From an uncultured Flavobacteriaceae bacterium (GTDB taxonomy: Bacteria > Bacteroidota > Bacteroidia > Flavobacteriales > Flavobacteriaceae), in NCBI GenBank assembly GCA_937901915.1, contig CALGUD010000147.1, forward strand, positions 62,001 through 126,000: a DNA stretch of 64,000 bases, given 5' to 3'. Below the pieces are notes generated by a model, which was not told the origin of the DNA, searched no databases, and saw nothing but the letters and a program-made list of their open reading frames with translations. This document shows positions 17,901 through 25,656 of this stretch, in pieces (position 1 is the stretch's first letter; each line of letters begins with the position of its first letter). Position numbers and translations under genes: made by a program.

Positions 17901-19485
17901 TTGGCAATGTAGAATTAATATGTAATTCCTGGTCTGCAGGACAATTAATTTCCGGTGATTCACTATCTTCAAAATTAAAGTTTCCTCCAAAAAATAAATA
18001 GGCTCTTCCTTCTTCTAATGCTGTTTCATAGAGCCTTATAGCCCCTACTGCAAAATCTTCCTCGCCATCATCATTAAAATCTCCAATTCCGCTAACAGAA
18101 TACCCAAATTGTTGTCTACTGAAACCTCTGGCAGTGTCATCAAAAACCTGATACCCCGTATTACCCCATATATTGACAGCCTGTATGCTGGCAGAAGGTG
18201 TATTTGATCCATAAATAATATAAACCGCACCCTGAGAACCGACACCACCACTTACTGCGGAAACAATAATATCTGCAATGCCATCTCCATTCATATCTGT
18301 TAATCCGTCTACAGCTGTACCTAATTGGTCATGAGACCCATCTCCAGATATGATAAAACTATTAGACCCATCAAAATCAGAAATGGTATTACTGGCAGGA
18401 AATTGAGTGTTTCTTCCATAAATTACATAAGCCTTTCCTGCACGTGCATAAAACTCTATATCACGATACATTCCCGGTGCACCGATAATAAAATCATCTG
18501 TACCATCATTATTAAAATCTTTCGCTGCACTTACGGAGTGTCCAAAATGAGAATGTCTTCCGTGGCCAGAAATAAAAAACCCATCCAAAACATCCAAATT
18601 TTCCAGAGTTATTGATGCAGCATTATAAGTGTGCTTTCCATATAGAATATAAACTCTTCCGGCATTCTCATCATCTCCTTCATCATATAAAGGAAAGCCT
18701 AATATAATATCATCAACACCATCATTATTTATATCACCTGCATTACTAACATTTGCAATACCTGTATCATTCTGAAGTAAACCTTTAATAACAAAACCAT
18801 TGTCTGCATTCAAGGTAGATGTATGGAGGTTGGTTATAGTAGTCGAACCAAAAATAACCACTGCACTTTCTGTAGAATCATTTATAACAATATCATCAAT
18901 ATCGTCACCATTCACATCGCCGGCATAGCTCACATTCTGGCCCAGGATTGAACCAGGGGATTTTTGAATAATAATACCATTATTAAGATCAATATCAGAT
19001 TTATTATATAGTGGTAAGAAATCTGATTCACTACCAAAAATTACTATTACATTTTCTGTTAAATCGCCTATGAGGACATCGTCATAACCATCGTTGTTTA
19101 TATCTCCTGCTATACTTACTGATATACCTAGTTGCTTGTTTAGTACATTGCCACGAATAATAAAACCATTTTCACCATTTAAAGTAGCTTTGTCAAATAC
19201 GGGATTAAATCCTCCTGCACTTCCAAAAATTACGTAAGCCTCCCCAACATTAGTATTACCTCCAAAATCTACTTGGGGGGCTCCGATTATAATATCGTCA
19301 ATTCCGTCACCATTTACATCCCCTCCTCCTTTTACAGAATGACCTAAATTATCATAAATTGCATCTCCTTCAACAACAAACCCATTGGAGCCATCTAAGA
19401 GACCCATTGGCACATCTGCACATTGTGAAATTCCAGATTGTATTAAAAAAAGAAATAAAAAAGAGGTAAAAAATATTCTCATCAA
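14986..19485 (-). CDS. giant secreted FG-GAP/HYR protein with T9SS type B sorting domain
   Basis: A 1499-residue protein with a signal peptide (about 1-20, ending ISQC). It contains two blocks of FG-GAP/integrin-alpha-like repeats, recognisable by many copies of GDxNxDGxDDxxIG (about 30-480 and 600-1060), each followed by HYR-like modules (ITCPEDQELAVGD, with conserved Cys and NSADCTF segments). A PKD/SprB-like segment and a gliding-motility-type C-terminal domain (SPNNDGIYDFWEI, VQIYNRWGDVVFE, GTYFFRIHING) complete it. The repeats' Asp-rich loops probably bind calcium. The C-terminus marks it as a type B T9SS cargo, displayed on the cell surface with the adjacent SprF-like protein. Its ligand is unknown; adhesion is plausible. 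Confidence 0.92.
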   Translation of the reverse strand: MMRIFFTSFLFLFLIQSGISQCADVPMGLLDGSNGFVVEGDAIYDNLGHSVKGGGDVNGDGIDDIIIGAPQVDFGGNTNVGEAYVIFGSAGGFNPVFDKATLNGENGFIIRGNVLNKQLGISVSIAGDINNDGYDDVLIGDLTENVIVIFGSESDFLPLYNKSDIDLNNGIIIQKSPGSILGQNVSYAGDVNGDDIDDIVINDSTESAVVIFGSTTITNLHTSTLNADNGFVIKGLLQNDTGIANVSNAGDINNDGVDDIILGFPLYDEGDDENAGRVYILYGKHTYNAASITLENLDVLDGFFISGHGRHSHFGHSVSAAKDFNNDGTDDFIIGAPGMYRDIEFYARAGKAYVIYGRNTQFPASNTISDFDGSNSFIISGDGSHDQLGTAVDGLTDMNGDGIADIIVSAVSGGVGSQGAVYIIYGSNTPSASIQAVNIWGNTGYQVFDDTARGFSRQQFGYSVSGIGDFNDDGEEDFAVGAIRLYETALEEGRAYLFFGGNFNFEDSESPEINCPADQELHINSTLPNYSFFLEDVSDNCTEDWELTFTQLPAQGTIFTGDTEVTVSVSDRSGNSTSCSFWVRAKTEVNDISCSPEPFSVRDIDETDGIVIYGGKAMGAAGFDVDHAGDINGDGIDDFIIGAMGEDHSWVGPYEIPYHILGTAHVVFGTDSGFPPNIDLALLNGDNGFTIQNDREFRQYQRMGYAVSSAGDINKDGYDDIMVSDPLRIDSSGSRLGDVFIVFGKPSDFPPVLNTSDLNGENGFAVKGILSGEAIGVEIDNIGDFNNDSIDDIVLIAGGAPENGKCYIIYGVSSPDFPPLITVDELNGLNGMTILAGSDPSESISTSVTGLGDVNGDGIDDIAISGRHPNTKRYVIYGSGSLSSSLVLTDLNGDNGFVVNHSGEESLTRVVSRAGDVNGDGFNDMIFGYKHVLFGGNALASAIDLADLNGNNGFSVVTLGYSRIHLEYAGDFNKDGDDDIVLTARKSSENKDYAYVIYGKQNWDATIVPDSFTFLDALVIDLNLYGGRSIHLSGSYAGDVNKDGIDDVIIGIVNETSVFEFEINSNPGFAFVIFGRAITDTESPEITCLDNQMLIAGEVLPDYTSHEDVVVNDNCTLVEDITITQNPASGSAYTPGMTITLTATDISGNSADCTFLVNASDTEAPVITCPEDQELAVGDELGDYTSMATVTDNEDPSPTITQNPLPGTVFSSDMTVTLTATDASGNSADCTFAVNATDTGAPDTEAPGITCPEDQEVPCGTLVVEDYTSWATVTDNADPTPVVIQDPAPGSPFTPGMAITLIAIDVSDNSNECTFIVNVNGLTSVDAGEDVTITEGNEVTLNANSNLEGIFQWSPGNGLSNILLANPVANPTQTTTYTVTFVSEDGCAASDEVTVYVNELPEDETKYGLSPNNDGIYDFWEIKGIEAYPDNKVQIYNRWGDVVFEIEGYDNTSNFFDGRANKLGALGAGDLPSGTYFFRIHINGEHLLRKTEGYILLKR

Positions 19486-19505
19486 TATTACAGTTTAAGT
19501 TAGTG

Positions 19506-19533
19506 CAAATGTATAAAACCCAGCATGCGCAAA
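19506..19533 (-). promoter_or_regulatory. candidate promoter of the FG-GAP protein gene
   Basis: On the minus strand TACATTTG (19513-19506) fits TAnnTTTG. A TTTG lies 16 bases upstream (19533-19530), closer than the usual 19. The -7 element is about 20 bases from the start codon at 19485. Confidence 0.35.
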
Positions 19534-19646
19534 AATCACCATAAATGAGTATTTTTATTTTATTTTTTATTCCAGTAGTACATAAAAAATTGCCGGCTCA
19601 TACCTAAGGATGAGTTTACCAGCGGATTAAATATTTTACTTTTTTT

Positions 19647-19662
19647 AAGTTAAATTTAACTT
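19647..19662. promoter_or_regulatory. perfect 16-bp palindrome, possible operator
   Basis: AAGTTAAATTTAACTT reads identically on both strands and sits 57 bases before the first small membrane protein gene, in the divergent region with the FG-GAP gene. It could be an operator; AT-rich sequence can also produce such palindromes by chance. Confidence 0.3.
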
Positions 19663-19718
19663 TTCACATTAATTATTTTTACTTTTAACAAAACACTAAC
19701 CATTAAAACCATTTAATT

Positions 19719-20138
19719 ATGATTTGGGGACTCTCATTAATCCTTGTCAGCATTTTAGCTGTACCTTCTTTAATTTTATCTAAAAAACCTAATGCTCAAG
19801 AGTATTTAGCTAAATTAGAACCTTACCAGGGATGGATAGGTTTAATAGCCTGCCTTTGGGGTATATGGGGAATTATTTCTTCCATTTTAAGTCTTGGATT
19901 GTTGTCAACATGGCCAATATGGTGGATCATTTGGCTAGGTGGCAGCATAGTTCTTGCCGCTTTAGGGTTTATGTTAGGCTTTGGAATGATTAACAATATG
20001 TTTTTAGGCAAAAATCCTCAAGCCCAGGTAAAAGCTGCTGCAGTAAGAGAAAAAATTGCTCCTATGCAGGGAAAATTAGGAATTGCAGGTATTATTATTG
20101 GAATATTGATGATACTGATATATTTACGTATTTTCTAA
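19719..20138 (+). CDS. small multi-pass membrane protein of unknown function
   Basis: A 139-residue, very hydrophobic protein with about four membrane segments: residues 1-20, about 38-60, about 65-92 and about 117-137. A conserved core reads KLEPYQGWIGLIACLWGIWG, followed by a Trp-rich stretch (WPIWWIIWLGGS) and a GFMLGFG loop. The following gene is a clear paralog, so this is a tandem duplication. I do not recognise the family. A hairpin terminator follows, so the two copies are probably separate transcripts, and a 16-bp palindrome precedes this one. Confidence 0.8.
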   Translation: MIWGLSLILVSILAVPSLILSKKPNAQEYLAKLEPYQGWIGLIACLWGIWGIISSILSLGLLSTWPIWWIIWLGGSIVLAALGFMLGFGMINNMFLGKNPQAQVKAAAVREKIAPMQGKLGIAGIIIGILMILIYLRIF

Positions 20139-20170
20139 TTAATATTTTACCTTATTAATCGCTTAAACTA

Positions 20171-20199
20171 AGCCATCATTTATGTGATGGCTTTTTTTT
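20171..20199 (+). terminator. rho-independent terminator after the first membrane protein gene
   Basis: An 8-bp perfect stem AGCCATCA (20171-20178) / TGATGGCT (20185-20192), a 6-base loop and a run of T to 20199. Confidence 0.85.
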
Positions 20200-20326
20200 A
20201 CCCTGTTTTCAGGGTATTCATTTCTACCGTTTTCGGTGTTTTGTAACTTTTACTTAATCCCCAACTTTGCCCTGTAATCAAATAGTAATTACAAAAAACA
20301 TTTATTAACTACTAATACTAAAAATT

Positions 20327-20749
20327 ATGTTTTGGGGAATACAATTAATCTTGTTAAGTATCATTGCAGTACCTTCTTTAATCCTGGCCAAAAAACCAGA
20401 TGCCAAAGAATTATTAGACAAAATTGAACCTTACCAGGGTTGGATAGGATTTATTTTTTGTCTTTGGGGTGTATGGGGAATTATTTCTGCTATTTTAAAC
20501 CTGGGACTTCTTAGCATCTATCCTATATGGTGGATTACCTGGTTGGCCGGAAGTTTTGTGATGGCTACACTTGGATTTATGCTAGGGTTTGGACTTTTAA
20601 ACAAATTCTTACTGTCAAAAAATCCTACTGCCATGGCAAAAGCCGCAGTACTCAGGGAGAAAATGGCACCAAAATTAGGGAAACTAGGAATTTTCGGAAT
20701 TGCCGTTGGTGCATGGATGATTGTTGCTTCTTTTCTTTTCTACGTTTAA
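20327..20749 (+). CDS. small multi-pass membrane protein (tandem paralog)
   Basis: A 140-residue membrane protein that aligns along its whole length with the preceding gene: both share PSLIL, the KIEPYQGWIGFIFCLWGVWG / LEPYQGWIG core, the Trp-rich segment (YPIWWITWLAGS), GFMLGFG, and AAVREK/AAVLREKMAP near the C-terminus. About four membrane spans are expected. The function is unknown; the conservation of the EPYQGW and Trp-rich segments between copies suggests these parts matter. Because a terminator separates the copies they may be expressed under different conditions. Confidence 0.8.
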   Translation: MFWGIQLILLSIIAVPSLILAKKPDAKELLDKIEPYQGWIGFIFCLWGVWGIISAILNLGLLSIYPIWWITWLAGSFVMATLGFMLGFGLLNKFLLSKNPTAMAKAAVLREKMAPKLGKLGIFGIAVGAWMIVASFLFYV

Positions 20750-20828
20750 CAAATATTTCTAAAATTTAAATAACATAGTGGTTGCACCAGTCCTTGGTAT
20801 TGGTGCAGCCTTAAAATTCAACACTCTA

Positions 20829-21371
20829 ATGAGAACTTTACTTATTTGCCTTTTGATTTGTTTTTACAGCTGTAATACAGATAAAAAAGAAACGATTGCC
20901 CTAAATGACACGGAAAGTAGTGAGATAATTGATGTTTCATTATATACAGACGATTATAAGAGAGTAAATATCCTGGATATACCTAAAGAATGGGAAATGG
21001 TAACTGTTATGGATAATAATGAGGTAGTTTATTACCCTTGTGACAAAGCAAATCTTAGATTTAAAATTGAAAGGAAAAACGGGCAATGGACATTAAATGA
21101 ATCTACAGGTAAAAATGTTATTTACTATAGTATTCTAAACACGTTACAGTTAGATAATGAACTTGTTATTATATGTAAAGACTACCATAACCATTATGAT
21201 AAGGTTATTATTTTTAAGGTGAAAAATTTTACAAGTGATACAAAAAAATGCTATTGGTCTGCAAGCAGGGACGGTTTTGAACAAGAAATGCTGTTTGTAA
21301 ACGAAAAAGGATTAAGTGAAGTAAAATTAATTAATCAGCCTTGCTCCGACTGCTGGGAAGATTGTGAATAA
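20829..21371 (+). CDS. hypothetical lipoprotein
   Basis: The start at 20829 gives a lipoprotein signal with the lipidated Cys15 (MRTLLICLLICFYSC); the earlier in-frame start at 20778 would bury it. The 180-residue product has a mostly beta-type mature region with a hydrophilic N-terminal linker and ends in a Cys pair-like cluster (NQPCSDCWEDCE). I do not recognise the family. The stop codon is immediately adjacent to the rlmN stop on the opposite strand, with no base between them. Confidence 0.65.
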   Translation: MRTLLICLLICFYSCNTDKKETIALNDTESSEIIDVSLYTDDYKRVNILDIPKEWEMVTVMDNNEVVYYPCDKANLRFKIERKNGQWTLNESTGKNVIYYSILNTLQLDNELVIICKDYHNHYDKVIIFKVKNFTSDTKKCYWSASRDGFEQEMLFVNEKGLSEVKLINQPCSDCWEDCE

Positions 21372-22412
21372 TTAACTCTTATTGGCAAGTTGCCCGCAAG
21401 CGGCATCAATATCTTTACCTCTGGAACGACGTACAGTTACAGTAATATTGTTTCGTTCCAGGAGGTCCTGATACATTTCAATCGCACTGTTTGAAGCTTG
21501 TTTAAAGCTGGTGTCATCATCAATCGGGTTATATTCTATAAGGTTAACTTTAGATGGTGCAAATTTGCAAAAGCGTATCAATGCTTCCACATCTTCTTTT
21601 CTGTCATTTATACCTTCCCAAACCACATATTCATAGGTAATCCTGCTTTTAGTTTCTTTATACCAGTACTCAAGGGCTTCCCTCAGGTCTTTAAGGGGGA
21701 AGTTTTCATTAAAAGGCATAATGGAGGTCCTCACTTCATCTATTGCAGAATGCAGGGATACTGCCAATTTAAATTTCACCTTGTCATCTGCAAGCTTTTT
21801 TATCATTTTAGGAACCCCCGAAGTAGAAACTGTGATTCTTTTGGGCGACATCCCCAATCCTTCAGGTGAAGTTATTTTTTCTATTGCTTTTATTACATTG
21901 TTATAATTCATGAGTGGTTCTCCCATTCCCATAAAAACAATATTACTTAGTGGACGGTTATAATATAACCTGCTTTCATTATCTATTGCTACCACCTGGT
22001 CATAAATCTCATCCGGATTAAGGTTTCGCATACGTTTTAAACGGGCTGTTGCGCAAAACTTACAGTCTAAACTACATCCCACCTGGCTGGAAACACATGC
22101 AGTAGTTCGTGTTTTGGTGGGAATTAAAACAGATTCTACAATGAGGTCATCATGTAACCGTACAGCATTTTTAATTGTACCATCATTACTGCGTTGCATC
22201 TGATCAACTTTAATATGATTAATTACAAAATTTTCCTCCAGTATCTGGCGGGTTTCTTTTGAAATATTAGTCATATCATTAAAAGAATGAGCGGCTTTAT
22301 TCCACAGCCATTCATACACCTGATTACCTCTAAATGCCTTGTCTCCCCGAGATGCAAAAAAATCACGCAATTGATCTTTTGTTAACGCCCGTATATCCTT
22401 TTTTTGTATCAC
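21372..22412 (-). CDS. rlmN: dual-specificity 23S rRNA/tRNA adenine-C2 methyltransferase RlmN
   Basis: RlmN is a radical-SAM enzyme that methylates A2503 of 23S rRNA and A37 of some tRNAs. The 346 residues contain the 4Fe-4S/SAM motif Cys113-x3-Cys117-x2-Cys120 (GCSLDCKFC), the FMGMGEPLMN segment, the SPKRITVSTSGV segment, and the second catalytic Cys339 near the C-terminus (DAACGQL), which carries the methyl group together with the radical-SAM site. The length is normal. It lies three bases after the DUF389 gene and is probably co-transcribed with it. Confidence 0.97.
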   Translation of the reverse strand: MIQKKDIRALTKDQLRDFFASRGDKAFRGNQVYEWLWNKAAHSFNDMTNISKETRQILEENFVINHIKVDQMQRSNDGTIKNAVRLHDDLIVESVLIPTKTRTTACVSSQVGCSLDCKFCATARLKRMRNLNPDEIYDQVVAIDNESRLYYNRPLSNIVFMGMGEPLMNYNNVIKAIEKITSPEGLGMSPKRITVSTSGVPKMIKKLADDKVKFKLAVSLHSAIDEVRTSIMPFNENFPLKDLREALEYWYKETKSRITYEYVVWEGINDRKEDVEALIRFCKFAPSKVNLIEYNPIDDDTSFKQASNSAIEMYQDLLERNNITVTVRRSRGKDIDAACGQLANKS

Positions 22413-22415
22413 TTC

Positions 22416-23888
22416 TTAATTTGCCCGCTTTATTACAACTTCCGGATCTTTCAGTTTTAATTTAAGCCATTTTTCCAATTTAACAAAGTCCTTCTCACGT
22501 TCACTTACAGGTACAGAATCTTTCCATTTAACAGTAAACAGTGGTATGGTATCAATGCTAACAAAATTAGTTTTTATTTCATATGAGAACCCCATTTCTT
22601 CTAGGTTTTCATAATTTATATGGGCTTCTTCACTAATTGCACTGAATGGTATTTGTTTAACTACTACATGTGTTAGGCGTGCTACTTCTTCTTCCAAAAT
22701 TTTTATCCGCTCTTCCCTGGAAACTAATTGTTCTTTTTTAGTTTCATAAAGCTCGCTTATGTATTTAAATTTTTCTTCAGATTCATCTTTACCACCTTGC
22801 ACTACTTTTATATCAGTATCAAGCAATTGAGAATACGCTTCTTTTTGTATTTTCCATGTATTTATTACATTAACAGGTATTCGTTCATCACCCATAAAAA
22901 CGAGTTCTATTAAAGGGTTCACACCATCATTATAATAAATGGTAGAAAGGTTTTCTAAAAATCTTCCTTCCTCTGAAAATTGATAGGATTTTATAGTTTC
23001 ACTGATAAATTGTTTTGCCTGGTTCTTAAATACAGATTCCTGCCATACTTTATAGAATGTATATCCAGCCGGAATCATGACTGCAATTGCCAGCAAAGAA
23101 GCCAACTGGGCTACTAATCTCCTTCTTTTGGAATTCGCATACCGGACCATCGGAAAGCGCAAAATTTTCAATACTAAAAAAGTTGCTAACCCAATAAAGA
23201 TGGTATTTATTGTAAATAAATATAAAGCTCCAAATGCATATTGCCAATTTCCGATAGCAAGACCAAAACCAACTGTACATAGTGGCGGCATTAATGCAGT
23301 TGCTATTGCAACACCAAAAATAACACTGGCTATTGTACCTTTTTTTGCCCTGGCAATAACTAATGCTAATCCACCAAAGAAAGCAATGAGTACATCCCGG
23401 ATATCAGGGGCCGTACGGGCTAAAAGCTCTGATGATTCATCTCTTAAAGGAAAAAACTTGAAAAATAAAAATGCCGTTATGATACTGAGGCCCACCATCA
23501 CAAAAAAGTTTTTCACTGATCTGTTTAATGTATCTATGTCGTTAATGGCCAAGGCCATGCCCATGCCCAAAATGGGGCCCATTAAAGGAGAAATTAACAT
23601 CGCTCCAATAACCACTGCTGTAGAATTTGCATTAAGTCCTACCGAAGCAATAAAAATGGAGCAGACTAATATCCATGCTGTATGGTTTTTAAAAGGAATA
23701 TCGCCTTTTATGTCTTCAATAGTAGCTTCTCTGTCTGTATTCTTTCTAATATCGAGAAGATCATCCAAAAATGCTCTGAGATTGCCCCACAGACCTTTGA
23801 TGTTTTTCTTTACTTCTTCTTTATCAGCTGCATTGCTTTTCTTGCTTTCGGCAGTGTTTTCTTCAGCTTTACTTTTATTATCTTCCAT
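22416..23888 (-). CDS. DUF389 family membrane protein
   Basis: A 490-residue membrane protein of the DUF389 family. An N-terminal acidic/Lys-rich cytoplasmic segment (about 1-70) leads to six or so membrane spans between about 70 and 290, including the family core NSTAVVIGAMLISPLMGPILGMG and GVAIATALMPPLCTVGFGLA. The C-terminal 200 residues are soluble with a coiled coil (KKEQLVSREERIKILEEEV). The biochemical function of the family is not established. It lies between the mannose-1-phosphate guanylyltransferase and rlmN genes, two and three bases apart, consistent with one operon. Confidence 0.88.
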   Translation of the reverse strand: MEDNKSKAEENTAESKKSNAADKEEVKKNIKGLWGNLRAFLDDLLDIRKNTDREATIEDIKGDIPFKNHTAWILVCSIFIASVGLNANSTAVVIGAMLISPLMGPILGMGMALAINDIDTLNRSVKNFFVMVGLSIITAFLFFKFFPLRDESSELLARTAPDIRDVLIAFFGGLALVIARAKKGTIASVIFGVAIATALMPPLCTVGFGLAIGNWQYAFGALYLFTINTIFIGLATFLVLKILRFPMVRYANSKRRRLVAQLASLLAIAVMIPAGYTFYKVWQESVFKNQAKQFISETIKSYQFSEEGRFLENLSTIYYNDGVNPLIELVFMGDERIPVNVINTWKIQKEAYSQLLDTDIKVVQGGKDESEEKFKYISELYETKKEQLVSREERIKILEEEVARLTHVVVKQIPFSAISEEAHINYENLEEMGFSYEIKTNFVSIDTIPLFTVKWKDSVPVSEREKDFVKLEKWLKLKLKDPEVVIKRAN

Positions 23889-23890
23889 AT

Positions 23891-24967
23891 CTATACTAAA
23901 TGATCACCCAAATTATCTTTTACTTCAGATCGGTATGCTTTCACGTTTTGTTCTTTTTCCCGTGGGCATATCATAAGTACTTTATCAGTTTCAACAACAA
24001 TAAAATCTTTAAGCCCTTCTATAACCACAACTTTATCTTTGGTTGTTCTTATCATATTGCCAGATGCATTCTTTGAAATAGCTTTGGCATTCACTACAGC
24101 ATTTTGATGGCTATCTTTATCAAGTTCTTCGTACAATGCACCCCAGGTACCCAGGTCATTCCAGTCAAAAGTAGCCGGAAGCACATAAGTTTCTTCAGAA
24201 TGCTCTAAAATAGCATAATCTATAGATATATTCTCGGCTTTTTTATAATTTTCAGCAATAAAATCCTCCTCGGCATCTGTATTATAAACTTTTAAACCTT
24301 CCGCAAATAGTTTAAACATTTCCGGTTGGAAATTTTTAAAGGAATTAATTATTGTCTCTACATTCCACATAAATATACCTGCATTCCATAGGTAACTTCC
24401 TGTATCTAAAAAGGTTTTTGCTACTTCATATGAAGGTTTCTCTGTAAATTTATCTACTTTCTTTAGCCTGTTTCCTGATTCATTAAATTTTATATAACCA
24501 TATCCGGTACTGGGAAAAGCAGGCTTAATTCCAAGTGTGAACAATCCATTACTGTTTTTTGCAGCATTAAATGAAGTCTGTACATTTTCTGCAAAAGAAG
24601 CTTCATCTTCTATCCAATGATCACTTGGCGCTACAATCATTAAAGCTTCAGGATTCTCTTTCTGGATTTTTAAAGCAGCATACAAAATACAAGGTGCTGT
24701 ATTTCGCATTTCGGGCTCTAAAATTACCTGTTTAGCCTTAATTTGGGGTAATTGTTGCAAAACAATGTCATTATATATGTGATTGGTGAGAATTAATATA
24801 TTTTCGGAAGGAATCAGCTTATTGAGCCTTTTAAATGTTCTCTGTAATAAAGTATCCCCGGTACCTAACATATCGTGAAACTGTTTAGGAAAACCTGTTG
24901 TACTAACCGGCCAGAAACGTGACCCTACTCCACCGGCCATAAGAACGGCATAATAATTTTTATTCAT
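23891..24967 (-). CDS. manC: mannose-1-phosphate guanylyltransferase
   Basis: This enzyme makes GDP-mannose from mannose 1-phosphate and GTP, feeding polysaccharide and GDP-sugar synthesis. The N-terminal nucleotidyltransferase motif reads LMAGGVGSRFWPVSTTGFPKQF (residues about 9-30); APSDHWI, GYGYIKF and WNAGIFMW are further family landmarks. The 358 residues lack the C-terminal isomerase domain of bifunctional ManC proteins, so only the guanylyltransferase activity is expected. Located 18 bases after the SprT-like gene on the same strand. Confidence 0.93.
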   Translation of the reverse strand: MNKNYYAVLMAGGVGSRFWPVSTTGFPKQFHDMLGTGDTLLQRTFKRLNKLIPSENILILTNHIYNDIVLQQLPQIKAKQVILEPEMRNTAPCILYAALKIQKENPEALMIVAPSDHWIEDEASFAENVQTSFNAAKNSNGLFTLGIKPAFPSTGYGYIKFNESGNRLKKVDKFTEKPSYEVAKTFLDTGSYLWNAGIFMWNVETIINSFKNFQPEMFKLFAEGLKVYNTDAEEDFIAENYKKAENISIDYAILEHSEETYVLPATFDWNDLGTWGALYEELDKDSHQNAVVNAKAISKNASGNMIRTTKDKVVVIEGLKDFIVVETDKVLMICPREKEQNVKAYRSEVKDNLGDHLV

Positions 24968-24985
24968 AATTTCTTTTTTTTTATG

Positions 24986-25585
24986 CTATAAAGATATTAT
25001 TTCAACTTCAGCATTTGGTTGAAACAGGTAAATTTTACCCGTACTTACTTCCATACATTCATATCTTTTTACACGCTTGTTCCCTTTTTTAAAAATCCGG
25101 CCATTATAAAGCCTGAACAACGATCCATATGGAATTTCAAATATATAACTCTTATCAGTTTCCGGATCAAACTGCTTCAAAGCTACAGATAATTTTGCAT
25201 CTGTATCACTACTGGCTTTTGGATTACGGAAATGATTTGCTAAAACCGGTAAAAGTTTAGAGGGAAAAATTCCCGGATTTATAAAAGGTAGCATAAGCTG
25301 CTGGAATGTATGTTTCCATTCGGATCCATGGGGTTTTATATATGCACCATATTTTTTAAAAGCTACCAGATGAGCTATTTCATGAATTAATGTGATTAAA
25401 AATCTATACTGATTTAAATTTGCATTTACGGTCACCTGGTGCATTCCATCTGGCATTTTTCTATAATCTCCATGCCTGGTCACGCGCTCATTAACAATTT
25501 TTAAATGAACTTCATTTATCCTGATCAAATCAAAACAAGGCTCTACAGCCCTCTCCGGTAAATATCTAAGCAGTGTTTGTTGCAT
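24986..25585 (-). CDS. SprT-like zinc metallopeptidase-type protein
   Basis: A SprT-domain protein of 199 residues. The ATG at 25585 is chosen instead of a TTG three codons upstream. The zinc-binding HEIAH motif is at residues 68-72 (LITLIHEIAHLVAF), followed by a third potential ligand in HGSEWKHTFQQL. The C-terminal part (YGSLFRLYNGRIFKKGNKRVKRYECM) resembles the C-terminal domain of the family, though the usual zinc-ribbon Cys residues are mostly missing. The substrates are unknown; the eukaryotic relative SPRTN cleaves DNA-crosslinked proteins. Confidence 0.85.
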   Translation of the reverse strand: MQQTLLRYLPERAVEPCFDLIRINEVHLKIVNERVTRHGDYRKMPDGMHQVTVNANLNQYRFLITLIHEIAHLVAFKKYGAYIKPHGSEWKHTFQQLMLPFINPGIFPSKLLPVLANHFRNPKASSDTDAKLSVALKQFDPETDKSYIFEIPYGSLFRLYNGRIFKKGNKRVKRYECMEVSTGKIYLFQPNAEVEIISL

Positions 25586-25598
25586 TGTGCACAAATTT

Positions 25599-25635
25599 AA
25601 AAAAAAAGCCCTGCAAAATTAATTTTGCAAGACTT
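25599..25635 (-). terminator. rho-independent terminator after the DUF4349 gene
   Basis: On the minus strand a 15-bp stem (25635-25621 paired with 25620-25606, two G-U pairs) precedes a run of nine T (25607-25599). It separates the DUF4349 gene from the SprT-like gene. Confidence 0.7.
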
Positions 25636-25656
25636 TATCAGAACTTTTTTACTACT

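Noticed and set aside
14986..19485. Repeated DNA in the FG-GAP gene as possible mobile or CRISPR-like repeats
   Set aside because: The repetition follows codon frame and comes from repeated protein domains (GDxNxDGxDD).
23077..23976. Long open frame of about 300 codons opposite the DUF389 and guanylyltransferase genes
   Set aside because: It is antisense to two well-supported genes with recognisable family motifs and has no coding features of its own.
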